34,603 nucleotides of DNA. Origin: a virus. Below are positions 7,202 through 14,482 of the stretch, in pieces. The translations under genes and the position numbers were made by a program. Below the pieces are notes generated by a model. It made no database searches, was not told the DNA's origin, and saw only the letters and a program-made list of their open reading frames with translations. The stretch lies in IMG/VR virus record IMGVR_UViG_3300046003_008060, positions 1 to 34,603 of that record; one strand, given 5' to 3'. Each line of letters opens with the position of its first letter. Positions within the stretch are counted from its first letter, which is position 1.

Positions 7202-7230
7202 TTGACAACGCCAGTAGTCGCGTCTACGCT
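7202..7230 (+). promoter_or_regulatory. Rightward early promoter (PR-like), apparently leaderless
   Basis: TTGACA (7202-7207), a 17-base spacer and TACGCT (7225-7230). Only 7 bases separate the -10 from the ATG of the Cro-like gene at 7238, so transcription should begin at or within a base of the start codon. The surrounding box 7198-7217 is 19/20 identical to that at PL. Repressor binding at 7208-7229 would occlude this promoter. Confidence 0.78.
7208..7220 (+). promoter_or_regulatory. Operator-like motif, copy 3 (in PR spacer)
   Basis: ACGCCAGTAGTCG matches consensus ACGCCRRTAGWCG and starts directly after the PR -35, the same register as copy 1 at PL. It overlaps the imperfect dyad GTAG-TCGCGT-CTAC at 7214-7227, a relative of the perfect repeat at 6112-6129. 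Confidence 0.6.
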
Positions 7231-7237
7231 GAACGAC

Positions 7238-7567
7238 ATGGATACCTCCTCTGTCTCCGAACGCATCGAATACCTGGGGAAGTGCGCAGGCTCCCTGCGG
7301 CGGCTTGACAAGGCGGCCGGCCTTCCTGCGGGCCACGCGCACGCCCTCACGGGTCGGATCGTCGACCCCCACCTGTCCACGCTGCATAAGATCGCGGACG
7401 GCGCAGCGGTAGCCCGGTCGTGGGTCACGAACGGCGAGGGTCCCACGCCCGACGCCGCCGTGGTGCGCGAGGCCATTGCCCGCGCCTGCGACGACGTCAA
7501 CCCCACCCTACGGGACGAGGCCGACGAGACCTCCACCGAAATCGTGCGCCCCTCGCAGGGGGCGTGA
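7238..7567 (+). CDS. Cro-like HTH regulator
   Basis: The 109-aa product begins MDTSSVSERIEYLGKCAGSLRRLDKAAGLPAGHAHALTGRIVDPHLSTLHKIADG, an HTH_XRE-like domain in the first 65 residues. A charged tail follows. It is divergent from the repressor and first under PR, the position of cro or another early regulator. The start is ATG 7238, with no ribosome site because it coincides with the predicted transcription start. The stop overlaps the next ATG (TGATG). The HTH is less canonical than the repressor's, so the Cro label rests partly on position. Confidence 0.72.
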   Translation: MDTSSVSERIEYLGKCAGSLRRLDKAAGLPAGHAHALTGRIVDPHLSTLHKIADGAAVARSWVTNGEGPTPDAAVVREAIARACDDVNPTLRDEADETSTEIVRPSQGA

Positions 7568-7713
7568 TGCGCGCCCTCCTGCTGCAGCTCGTCGCGGCGG
7601 TCCTCGTCGCCAACCTCTTCGCGCCGGGTGCTGCGCCCGTCGTCGTGATCGACGTGCTCGCGGTCGCCATCCTGGTGGTGGCGTCCAGCGCTCTCGCCAA
7701 CGGGGAGGGCTGA
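7567..7713 (+). CDS. Small membrane protein (48 aa)
   Basis: ATG 7567 overlaps the Cro-like stop (TGATG). The peptide is two hydrophobic stretches, LLLQLVAAVLVANLF and PVVVIDVLAVAILVVASSAL, joined by a short Gly/Ala/Pro turn: a likely two-helix inner-membrane hairpin. Small early membrane proteins of phages can block superinfection or affect host division. A holin is possible by topology, but the early position argues against it. Confidence 0.6.
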   Translation: MRALLLQLVAAVLVANLFAPGAAPVVVIDVLAVAILVVASSALANGEG

Positions 7714-7716
7714 TCC

Positions 7717-7995
7717 ATGGTCACCCGCTGGCCCGACCGCACGGTCCCCGTCACTCTCCGCCGCGGCGATGTGGTGCTGCTCTGCGCCGATCGCGCGGGC
7801 ACCCTCGACCGCTACGCAACGGTGGGCCGCGTGTGGGTGCACCGCTCCTCGCGCCAGGTTGCCCGCATCGAGACCGCCGACGCCTCGGGCCCGGTGACCT
7901 ACCGCGTGCGTGACGCCGCTCGGCTGCTCTACGCCTGCGAGGGCGGGCGCCGGCACCGCGGTGCGGTGGGTCTCATCGTCGAAAGGGCGAGCTGA
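7717..7995 (+). CDS. Hypothetical beta-rich protein (92 aa)
   Basis: The sequence (TVPVTLRRGDVVLLCADRAGTLDRYATVGRVWVHRSSRQVARIETA...) alternates hydrophobic and polar residues, suggesting a small beta-barrel. No family was recognised. Its stop overlaps the next start (TGATG), so it belongs to the rightward early operon. Confidence 0.6.
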   Translation: MVTRWPDRTVPVTLRRGDVVLLCADRAGTLDRYATVGRVWVHRSSRQVARIETADASGPVTYRVRDAARLLYACEGGRRHRGAVGLIVERAS

Positions 7996-8228
7996 TGCGC
8001 CACGACCTCCAGGAGGAGACCGGCTCACGCCTCGGGCAGATCCGCGACCTCGAGCGCGACCTCGCCGAGCTCCACGGCTACCGCCGCCCGCCCCCCGGCC
8101 AGGGCGGCTCGCTCGACTGCGTGGACCCGTCCACGGGCGAGCGCATGACCCTCGGCGCGGTGATCTCGCGCCTCCGCCGGGAGCACCGGGAGGCCCGCGT
8201 TGCCGGCGCCCGCGAGGAGGCGCTGTGA
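7995..8228 (+). CDS. Hypothetical helical protein (77 aa)
   Basis: MRHDLQEETGSRLGQIRDLERDLAELHG begins a coiled-coil-like helix. A GGSLDCVDPSTGERMTLGAVISRLRREHREAR segment follows. ATG 7995 overlaps the previous stop, and its own stop overlaps GTG 8225. No family assignment. Confidence 0.6.
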   Translation: MRHDLQEETGSRLGQIRDLERDLAELHGYRRPPPGQGGSLDCVDPSTGERMTLGAVISRLRREHREARVAGAREEAL

Positions 8229-9115
8229 GCGAGCCCACCTACGAGGTCTGGCATCTCGACGGGCGCCGCCCCGAGCTGCTCTCCGGCGGGCACCCCGACA
8301 AGGGCGTCTGCCGCCGCGCGTGGCGGCTCTCGACCCACGCTGTCATCGCCAAGGACGGCCTGGTGCTGGAGCCCAAGCCGAGCTGCGACAGCCGCAAGGC
8401 GAAGGCCCTCGCGTCCGCCATCGCCGACGCCCACCGGGCTGCGACGGGCAGCGCCCCGACGCCCGCCTTCGTCGGCCCCGCGGGTGGTGACGGCAAGCGC
8501 CTCCTCGAGAGCAGCAGCGCCTCCATGCGCGCCCTCGACCCGCGCCGCCCGGCCGTCGAGCCGACCCCGCTCCCCACCCCCTGCGACGAAGCCCCCGCGC
8601 CCGTCGTCGTGGTGACCCGCAAGCCCACCGCCGTGCCCGCCCCGGAGACCCCCGCGATGACGACCACGACCACCGGCCGCTGCCCGTGCGGGGAGCCCTC
8701 GGCGCCGACGAACCCGAGCGCCAGCGGGAGGCCCAGCACGCCGCAGTTCGCCGACCTCTGCAAGGTGCACCGCGTCGCCGCGAGCAACCGGCGCTACCAG
8801 CAGAAGCTGACCCCCGACGAGGCGCGCACGAAGACGCTGGCCTCCATCGGACGCGAGCCCGAGCCGCGCGCCTCGAAGGCTCCCGCATCGAAGCCCCGGC
8901 CCTCGAAGCCCGCCCCGGTCGCCCGCGCCCCGAAGGACCGCGCCGCCGACGCCCCGGTCTCCGACCTGCTCGCGGTCGTGCGCCGCCAGCGCGCGGCCAT
9001 CGACCTCCTCGGCGGCATCGACCAGGCCGAGCGGGTGGCCGCAGCGTGTGCGCGGGTCGGCGGTGCCGAGTCGCTGGTCGCCCTGGTCGACGAGCTCACG
9101 CGGGCGGTGGCGTGA
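8225..9115 (+). CDS. Hypothetical protein with CxC...C zinc-like motif (296 aa)
   Basis: GTG 8225 forms a GTGA junction. There are three parts. The N-terminus (to about residue 100) opens YEVWHLDGRRPELLSGGHPD. A Pro/Ala-rich linker leads to GRCPCGEPS...FADLCKVHRVAASNRRYQQKL near residues 150-195, which looks like one zinc finger. The C-terminus has a Lys/Pro/Ala linker and a helical end (DLLAVVRRQRAAIDLLGGIDQAERVAAACARVGG). The basic, zinc-containing middle suggests nucleic-acid binding. I do not recognise the family. Confidence 0.6.
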   Translation: MSEPTYEVWHLDGRRPELLSGGHPDKGVCRRAWRLSTHAVIAKDGLVLEPKPSCDSRKAKALASAIADAHRAATGSAPTPAFVGPAGGDGKRLLESSSASMRALDPRRPAVEPTPLPTPCDEAPAPVVVVTRKPTAVPAPETPAMTTTTTGRCPCGEPSAPTNPSASGRPSTPQFADLCKVHRVAASNRRYQQKLTPDEARTKTLASIGREPEPRASKAPASKPRPSKPAPVARAPKDRAADAPVSDLLAVVRRQRAAIDLLGGIDQAERVAAACARVGGAESLVALVDELTRAVA

Positions 9116-9273
9116 TGGAGCCGCAGCCCTTCTGGCTCGCGCAGCACAACCTCCGGGAGACCCGGCGCCGCGCCCGCATCCTGCGCCTTCACGGCCACGC
9201 CGCGACGCCCTACCCCGCCGAGGGATGCGTGCGATGCGAGCTGCACGTGGTGACGCCGCGGGGTGCCCGGTGA
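9115..9273 (+). CDS. Small basic hypothetical protein (52 aa)
   Basis: ATG 9115 overlaps the upstream stop by one base (TGATG). The peptide is basic (HNLRETRRRARILRLHGHAATPYPAEGCVRCELH), with a CVRC pair and a His nearby that might bind zinc. It resembles small accessory proteins of unknown role. Confidence 0.5.
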   Translation: MEPQPFWLAQHNLRETRRRARILRLHGHAATPYPAEGCVRCELHVVTPRGAR

Positions 9274-9497
9274 GGTCCCGCCACACCGCCGCCTCCGTGC
9301 TCGGCAACGCCACCCAGGCCGCGCGCCGCACGGTCCAGGCGCATCGCAACGACGTCGACCGTGCCCGCGCTACCCGCGCCTTCCTCGGCGACGACGCGCC
9401 CTCCCCGGCGCACCGCTACGACCTCGCCGACGACGTCGACGACGCCCTCCCGACCACCGCCCACGTCCGCGGCCTGCGCGCCGTCGAGGAGGCCTAG
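9270..9497 (+). CDS. Hypothetical protein (75 aa)
   Basis: GTG 9270 forms a GTGA overlap with the preceding gene. The sequence is hydrophilic and helical (SVLGNATQAARRTVQAHRNDVDRARATRAFLGDD), with an acidic second half (DLADDVDDALPTT). No family recognised. Confidence 0.5.
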   Translation: MRSRHTAASVLGNATQAARRTVQAHRNDVDRARATRAFLGDDAPSPAHRYDLADDVDDALPTTAHVRGLRAVEEA

Positions 9498-9500
9498 GCC

Positions 9501-9851
9501 ATGCTGGACATCGTCCGATCGCCCTACGGGCCCTGCGAGATCGACTGCACCGGCAACGTCGCGTGCTGGCCCTGGGCGCCTCCTCCGGCCGTCGAGGAGA
9601 TCCCCGACGACGTGATGGGCCCCGAGGCCCTGGCCCGGCTGGACGCCCCCGTCGCCTCGATGTGCACCGCCCACGGCTGCACCCTCGCCGCGGCCGGTGT
9701 GCGCCGCAACACACGGCCCGCGCTCGCGCCCTTCTGCGACCGTCACCGGCACATCGCCACCGTGCGGATCGCCGCAGGGCGCACGCCCGAGGAGGCCGCG
9801 GCCCGGCTGCGCATAGGGATGGCCCCGGGGCGCCCGAGGTCCACGCAGTGA
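9501..9851 (+). CDS. Cys-rich hypothetical protein (116 aa)
   Basis: ATG 9501 follows the previous stop after three bases. The N-terminus has CEIDCTGNVACWPW and the middle CTAHGCTLAAAGVRRNTRPALAPFCDRHRH, giving a CxxxxC...C...CxxH-like set that could coordinate zinc. A helical EEAAARLRIG tail ends the protein. The stop overlaps the exonuclease start. Confidence 0.6.
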   Translation: MLDIVRSPYGPCEIDCTGNVACWPWAPPPAVEEIPDDVMGPEALARLDAPVASMCTAHGCTLAAAGVRRNTRPALAPFCDRHRHIATVRIAAGRTPEEAAARLRIGMAPGRPRSTQ

Positions 9852-10504
9852 GCCTCTCCAAGGACGCCTGGGCGCCGCACCCGACGCTCCCGCTGGCCAC
9901 CCGGGAGGAGATGCTCGCGCACCAGTCGCAGCCTGACCTCCTCTACTTCCTCGACACCGAGACCACCGGGCTCTCGCGCTCGGTCGACCGGGTGGTCGAG
10001 GTCGCCGTCGCTGCGGTCGACCGGCGCACCTGGACGGTGCTCTGGGAGGCCGCGCAGCTCATCGACCCCACGTGCTCGATGCCCTCCGCCGCCACCCGCG
10101 TCAACGGCATCACCACCGCCATGGTGCGGGGCCGGCCGCTCTTCGTCGACGTGTGGCCCCGGGTCGCCGCCAAGATCCCCAACGGCGCCACTGTCGTTGC
10201 CCACGCGGCGGCCTTCGACCGCGGGATGATCGCCAGCGAGCTCGCCCGCACCCGCTACCCGGCGCCCGAATGGGCCTGGGAGGACAGCCGCGCCCGCGCC
10301 CGCAAGGTGCTCCCCGACCGCAGCCACAAGCTGCAGGACCTGCGCGACCTGTTCCGCTGCCCCGGCGGCACCGCGCACCGCGCCCTCGGCGATGTGCAGA
10401 CCCTTGTCGCCGTGTACCGCGCCCTCCTCGAGCGCCAGGCCGAGGACGCCGCGGCGGCCGCCGCCAACGTCGCCCCGCTACTCGCCACTCGGAAGGTCGC
10501 GTGA
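9848..10504 (+). CDS. DnaQ-like 3'-5' exonuclease (DEDDh)
   Basis: The 218-aa product carries the full DEDDh set: Asp36 and Glu38 (FLDTETTGL, Exo I), Asp124 in AHAAAFDRG (Exo II), and His177 with Asp182 in TAHRALGDV (Exo III). This is the proofreading-type exonuclease fold of DNA polymerase III epsilon and RNase T. GTG 9848 is fixed by the GTGA overlap. It lies directly before the VirE-type helicase and overlaps it (TGATG), so it probably acts in phage replication or end processing. No phage DNA polymerase is visible, so it might assist the host replisome. Confidence 0.88.
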   Translation: MSLSKDAWAPHPTLPLATREEMLAHQSQPDLLYFLDTETTGLSRSVDRVVEVAVAAVDRRTWTVLWEAAQLIDPTCSMPSAATRVNGITTAMVRGRPLFVDVWPRVAAKIPNGATVVAHAAAFDRGMIASELARTRYPAPEWAWEDSRARARKVLPDRSHKLQDLRDLFRCPGGTAHRALGDVQTLVAVYRALLERQAEDAAAAAANVAPLLATRKVA

Positions 10505-12345
10505 TGAACACCAAGGCCACGACGCCCCGGGCGCCCCGGGACGCCTTCGCAGGGATGGACGAAGAGCTCGTCCGGGCGACCCTCGTCGCCAAGGGCTGGC
10601 CCCTGGAGTCGGTGGGCACCGAGGACGGAGGCCTCGTCGCGGTCCTCGGCGCCGACGTCGTGGCGGTGGTCACCGTGGGCCCCGACGGCGAGGCCGCTCT
10701 CGCGCGCATCTGCGGCGCGCACGGCTCGCTCCCCGCGACCCCCACCGTCGACCACCGGCCGCCCGGCGGCGAGCGCCGCAAGGTCCGGCTGTTCCGAGCG
10801 CCCGTGCTGCGGATGCCCAGCGCCGAGAACCTCCACGGCGCGGCCGGCGGGGTGTCGGTCGTGGCCAGCGGGCAGCAGGCGCTCCCGCCGCGCAGCGGGT
10901 ACCGGGACGTCTGGGCCGTGTGGGCTCGCGACGGGCATCCCTCGGGTCACGCGCTCGCCGAGCTGCCCGGCTGGCTCGCCGACGCCGCGCGCGACCCGAT
11001 CGTGGCCGCGAAGCTCGCGACCACCGTGCGCCCGACGCCGGCCACCACCCGCGAGCTCGATGCCTGGGAGTCGACCCTGGTCCGGTCGGGGCGCCGCACG
11101 GCCAACACCTTCGGCAACGCGATGAAGATCGTCCGATCGGCCCCGCTCTTCGCCGGCCGCTTCCGGCTCAACCTCATGTCGCAGGGCATCGAGTTCGAGG
11201 GCGCGCACCTCCCCGAAGGGCGCATCGGAACCTTCAGGGAGAAGATCGAGGATGCCCCGTGGGGCGGCTTCAGCCCCTCCGAGGCGACGGTCATGCAGGC
11301 CGTCCGCGCGCTCGCCGAGGAGCAGGCCTACCACCCGGTGCAGGACTACCTTGCTGGGCTGGTCTGGGACGGCGTTCCGCGCCTCGACCTCGTCGCCACC
11401 GAGCTGCTCCACGCGGAGTCCGACGAGCTCGTCACCACCATGGTGCGCAGGTGGTTCATCGGCGCGGTCGCTCGCGCGCTCAACCCCGGGTGCCAGGTCG
11501 ACACGGCGCTGGTGCTGGTCGGCGACCAGGGCCGGAAGAAATCGAGCTTTTTCCGGGCTCTCGCCGGGGCATGGTTCGGCGACACCGAGATCAAGATCGG
11601 CGACAAGGACGCCTACGGCCAGATCCACCTCAACTGGATCACCGAGTGGGGCGAGATCGACCGCGTCACGAGCCAGCGCCACGCCGGCGAGGTCAAGGCC
11701 TTCGTCTCCCGCCGCGCGGACACCTTCCGCCCGCCCTACGGGAAGACGACCGCGACCTACCCCCGGTCGTGCGTCATCGTGGGCAGCACCAACGAGGGGG
11801 AGTTCCTGTCCGATCCCACCGGCTCGCGCCGTTTCTGGGTCGTAAGGGTGCGGCAGACCATTGACGCCGACCTGGTCACCTCGCTCCGAGACCAGCTCTG
11901 GGCAGAGGCCGTCGCCGCCTACCGCTCGGGAGAGATTCACTACCTGCTCCCCGAGGAGGACAGGGCCCGGGAGATCGCCGCCGAGCAGTACCGGGCCCGA
12001 GACGCCTGGGAGGAGGTGGTCGATAGCTGGCTGGAGGACCGCTGGGCGGGCCACCAGATCGAGACCGGGCAGCGGCTGCTCACCTCGCAGGTGATCCTCC
12101 GCAAGGCGCTCGGGCTCGAGCCCCGGGACATGGACCGCGCCGTCGCCATGCGCCTCGGCCGGGTGATGGCGGCGCTCGGATACGCCAACGAGCGACAGCG
12201 GGTGCCGCGCCAGGCCGCCGACCTTTACCGCGACCCGGAGGGCAACCCCCTCAAGTTGGTCCACGTCTGGACTCTCGCCGGCGCTTTGGATATGAACGAG
12301 GCGACATCCTCGGGGATGGAGGCGGATTTTGTTCCGACCTTCTAA
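10504..12345 (+). CDS. VirE-family replicative helicase with degenerate prim-pol-like N-terminus
   Basis: The 613-aa product contains a P-loop ATPase of the virulence-associated E family (PF05272-like): Walker A GDQGRKKSS (340-348), Walker B-like WITEWGEID (378-386), and a sensor/arginine region GSTN...DPTGSRRFWVV (427-447). Residues about 50-160 resemble the second half of a bifunctional primase-polymerase domain (LPATPTV, GGERRKVRLFRAP, GVSVVASGQQALPPR, LAELPGWL). Where a DxD metal motif is expected it reads VVTVGPDG, so the domain looks inactive. The protein probably melts or unwinds the phage origin. Its last codons form the first unit of the 9-bp repeat array. Confidence 0.82.
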   Translation: MNTKATTPRAPRDAFAGMDEELVRATLVAKGWPLESVGTEDGGLVAVLGADVVAVVTVGPDGEAALARICGAHGSLPATPTVDHRPPGGERRKVRLFRAPVLRMPSAENLHGAAGGVSVVASGQQALPPRSGYRDVWAVWARDGHPSGHALAELPGWLADAARDPIVAAKLATTVRPTPATTRELDAWESTLVRSGRRTANTFGNAMKIVRSAPLFAGRFRLNLMSQGIEFEGAHLPEGRIGTFREKIEDAPWGGFSPSEATVMQAVRALAEEQAYHPVQDYLAGLVWDGVPRLDLVATELLHAESDELVTTMVRRWFIGAVARALNPGCQVDTALVLVGDQGRKKSSFFRALAGAWFGDTEIKIGDKDAYGQIHLNWITEWGEIDRVTSQRHAGEVKAFVSRRADTFRPPYGKTTATYPRSCVIVGSTNEGEFLSDPTGSRRFWVVRVRQTIDADLVTSLRDQLWAEAVAAYRSGEIHYLLPEEDRAREIAAEQYRARDAWEEVVDSWLEDRWAGHQIETGQRLLTSQVILRKALGLEPRDMDRAVAMRLGRVMAALGYANERQRVPRQAADLYRDPEGNPLKLVHVWTLAGALDMNEATSSGMEADFVPTF

Positions 12346-12611
12346 CGGTGTTCCGACCGTTCCGACCTTGTTCCGACCTGTGTTCCGACCGGTTTCGGCG
12401 GGAAACGCAGGGGAGTTCCGACCGTTCCGACCTTTCGCGCGCACATACGTGAGGGCGCAGAGCCTCCTGCGCTGTGCCGTTGCCGCTGCTGCCTCTCTGA
12501 GTTCTTGGAGGTCGGAACGGTCGGAACAGTCGGAACACTGCCTGTTTTGCAGGGCGCTGGAGTGTTCCGACCTCGCCGGGGCAGGTCGGAACATCGGGGC
12601 GAGGTCGGAAC
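12331..12611. repeat. Array of 9-bp repeats (GTTCCGACC), candidate replication origin
   Basis: Thirteen copies occur within 281 bases. Plus-strand GTTCCGACC is at 12331, 12350, 12359, 12370, 12382, 12415, 12424 and 12564. Minus-strand copies (GGTCGGAAC on plus) are at 12510, 12519, 12528 (one mismatch), 12584 and 12603. Two head-to-tail pairs, at 12415-12432 and 12510-12527, are perfect inverted repeats extended by one pair to 19 bp. They surround a 77-base centre that has its own hairpin (GCGCAG-AGCCTC-CTGCGC, 12455-12472). Iterated sites beside a replication helicase are typical of phage and plasmid origins. Confidence 0.7.
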
Positions 12612-12717
12612 ACGTTGCTTCCAGGGCGTGCCGCGGCGTTCCCCCTCGTCGCCCCATTGCTCGTCCCCTGGTGCTTGCGGGCGCTGCTGAGGCTCCTGGC
12701 GCGACTGCGGGGGCGTT
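12612..12717. other. Remainder of the intergenic region after the repeat array
   Basis: The non-coding stretch begins at the helicase stop codon (12345) and runs to 12717. Its first part is the repeat array. The last 106 bases are GC-rich with no repeat, promoter or terminator that I can support; a weak purine run lies before GTG 12718. Confidence 0.4.
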
Positions 12718-12915
12718 GTGAGGGCGCCGCTCACGCCGTGCGCCGCCCGGCGCTGTGACCGGTTCGCCGCCGGGGTTCGCCCGACGACGCCCGCCCCGCT
12801 GGCCCCCCTCTGCGAGCTCTGCCGCAACGCCGTGCGCGACGTGCTGCGTCACCGGCGCCTCCCCCTGGACGTGGCCGCTCGGATGGTCGCGGGTTCGCGC
12901 CGAGGTGCCCGGTGA
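12718..12915 (+). CDS. Small Cys-pair protein (65 aa)
   Basis: The GTG start at 12718 opens the block after the repeat array. The residues CAARRC and CELC, about 20 apart, could form one zinc ribbon, followed by a basic helix (RNAVRDVLRHRRLPLDVAARMVAGSRRGAR). Zinc binding plus a basic tail suggests DNA binding. Its position next to the repeats makes it a candidate for binding them, without direct evidence. Confidence 0.55.
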   Translation: MRAPLTPCAARRCDRFAAGVRPTTPAPLAPLCELCRNAVRDVLRHRRLPLDVAARMVAGSRRGAR

Positions 12916-13181
12916 TCGACGACGGCGTCACGCACCACCTGGACGGCGAGGACCAGCCGCGCGCCGTGCTCCCGCTGGCGACGTACACCCGGCTGCGCGC
13001 GATCGAGGCCGCGGCGCTGGAACACGTCGCCGCCTGCGGCCGGCTGGCTCGGGCCGATGGGGCGTATGCGTCGAAGCACCCGACCATTGCCGCCCGCGCT
13101 GCGGCCATGGGCGCGCTGCTCGTGGCCCGCGGTGGTGTGGTCGACACGTCGGCCGCGCTGGCGAAGGCGGTGGCGGAGTGA
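12912..13181 (+). CDS. Hypothetical protein (89 aa)
   Basis: GTG 12912 overlaps the previous stop (GTGA) and its own stop overlaps the helicase start. The sequence is helical and Ala-rich after a short acidic N-terminus (MIDDGVTHHLDGEDQPRAV). No family recognised. Confidence 0.55.
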   Translation: MIDDGVTHHLDGEDQPRAVLPLATYTRLRAIEAAALEHVAACGRLARADGAYASKHPTIAARAAAMGALLVARGGVVDTSAALAKAVAE

Positions 13182-14482
13182 GCGCCCTCCGCGCCTACCA
13201 GCTGCGCGCCGTCGAGGCCGTGCGCGACGCCTTCGGGCGAGTGCGCCGCGTCCTCCTAGTGCTCCCCACGGGCGCCGGGAAGACCCACACCGCCGCCGAG
13301 CTCATCGCCCGGGCGCACCGCAAGGGCCGCCAGGTGCTCTTCTTGGTGCACCGCCGGGAGATCGTGCGGGACACCGCCTGTCGCCTCCAGGCTGCGGGCA
13401 TCCCCTGCGGCGTGGTGATGGCCGGCGAGCGGGCGACCGATGCCCCGGTGCAGGTCGCCTCGGTGCAGACGATCGCCGCCCGCGAGCTCGCGCCGCCCGC
13501 CGACCTGCTGATCTGGGACGAGGCCCATCACGTGGCCGCGGACACCTGGCGGACGATCGCCGCGCAGTACCCCGCCGCCTATCACCTGGGGTTGAGCGCC
13601 ACCCCGGTGCGCAGCGACGGCCAGGGCCTGCGCGACGCCTTCGACGAGCTCGTCGTGGGCAGCACCATCGCCGAGCTCGTCGCCCTCGGGGTGCTCGCCC
13701 CGGTGGACGTCGTCGGCCCCGCCCGGCGGCAGTCGGCGCTCTCCATGGCGCCCTTCGAGGCGTGGCAGCAGCACGCGGGCGGGCGCCCCACGGTGGCCTT
13801 CTGCGCCACCATCGCCGAGAGCCGGGCCCTCGTCGCCGCCCTCGCCGAGCAGGGCGTGGCCGCCGCCCATGTCGACGGGGACACCTCGCGCCGGCGCCGC
13901 GACGCCATCCTTGAGGACTTCGCCGAAGGGCGCCTGGACGTGGTCAGCAACGTGGCCGTGCTCACCGAGGGCTGGGACTGCGCGCGCGCCGAGGTCATCC
14001 TCCTGGCGCGGGGCTGCGACTCGCCCGGGACGCTGTTGCAGACCATCGGGCGAGGGCGGCGGTACGGCGCGGACCCGTCAAAGCGGTGCTTGCTGGTCGA
14101 CCTCTGCGGCGCCGTCCACCAGCACGGGATGCCGGACAGCGAACGCGACTGGACCCTCGACGGGCTGCGGGCGCCGGCGAAGGGCAGCGCCGACGCCATC
14201 CGGCAGTGCCCCGAGTGCGGCGCGGTCTACCTCGTCGCCGAGCACCCGCGCGCCTGTCCCGCGGGCCACGTCCCGCCGCCCCAGCCCGAGCGCGAGGTGA
14301 AGCCGGCGCCGGTGTCGTTCATCACCAGCACCGTCCCGCGGGCCGAGCTGCAGGCGGAGTTCGATCGGCTGTCGCAGCTGGCGCGCGAGCGGCGCTGGAA
14401 GCCCAACGCGGTGCCGGTGCTGTTCAAGCAGCGCTTTGGGTTCTGGCCGTCGCGGATGCGCGAGACGAGGAGGGTGGCGTGA
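13178..14482 (+). CDS. SF2 DNA helicase (DEAH, type III restriction-subunit-like)
   Basis: The 434-aa protein has clear superfamily 2 motifs: Walker A LPTGAGKTHT (29-38), DEAH (114-117), SATP (140-143), the motif V region NVAVLTEGWDCARAEVILLAR (258-278) and motif VI QTIGRGRR (288-295). A C-terminal CPECG...CPAGH zinc ribbon (344-364) and a basic tail follow. Phage helicases of this type act in replication, recombination or fork remodelling. The downstream gene, overlapping by GTGA, is a VRR-NUC nuclease, so the two probably work on the same DNA structure. Confidence 0.9.
   Translation: MSALRAYQLRAVEAVRDAFGRVRRVLLVLPTGAGKTHTAAELIARAHRKGRQVLFLVHRREIVRDTACRLQAAGIPCGVVMAGERATDAPVQVASVQTIAARELAPPADLLIWDEAHHVAADTWRTIAAQYPAAYHLGLSATPVRSDGQGLRDAFDELVVGSTIAELVALGVLAPVDVVGPARRQSALSMAPFEAWQQHAGGRPTVAFCATIAESRALVAALAEQGVAAAHVDGDTSRRRRDAILEDFAEGRLDVVSNVAVLTEGWDCARAEVILLARGCDSPGTLLQTIGRGRRYGADPSKRCLLVDLCGAVHQHGMPDSERDWTLDGLRAPAKGSADAIRQCPECGAVYLVAEHPRACPAGHVPPPQPEREVKPAPVSFITSTVPRAELQAEFDRLSQLARERRWKPNAVPVLFKQRFGFWPSRMRETRRVA

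Noticed and set aside
7146-7239. Alternative repressor start ATG 7239 adding 31 residues
   Set aside because: The extension runs through PR and the operators, adds no domain, and the HTH begins right at GTG 7146.
7567-7713. Holin for host lysis
   Set aside because: Two-helix topology would fit, but it is an early gene under PR and no endolysin or spanin lies nearby.
12433-12509. CRISPR-like arrangement of repeats and spacers
   Set aside because: Repeats are 9 bp, in both orientations and irregularly spaced, with no cas genes; an origin or operator array is more likely.
12329-12721. Open frames across the 9-bp repeat array with FRP or VPT peptide repeats
   Set aside because: A 9-bp repeat automatically produces 3-residue repeats in every frame; no ribosome site or domain supports translation.
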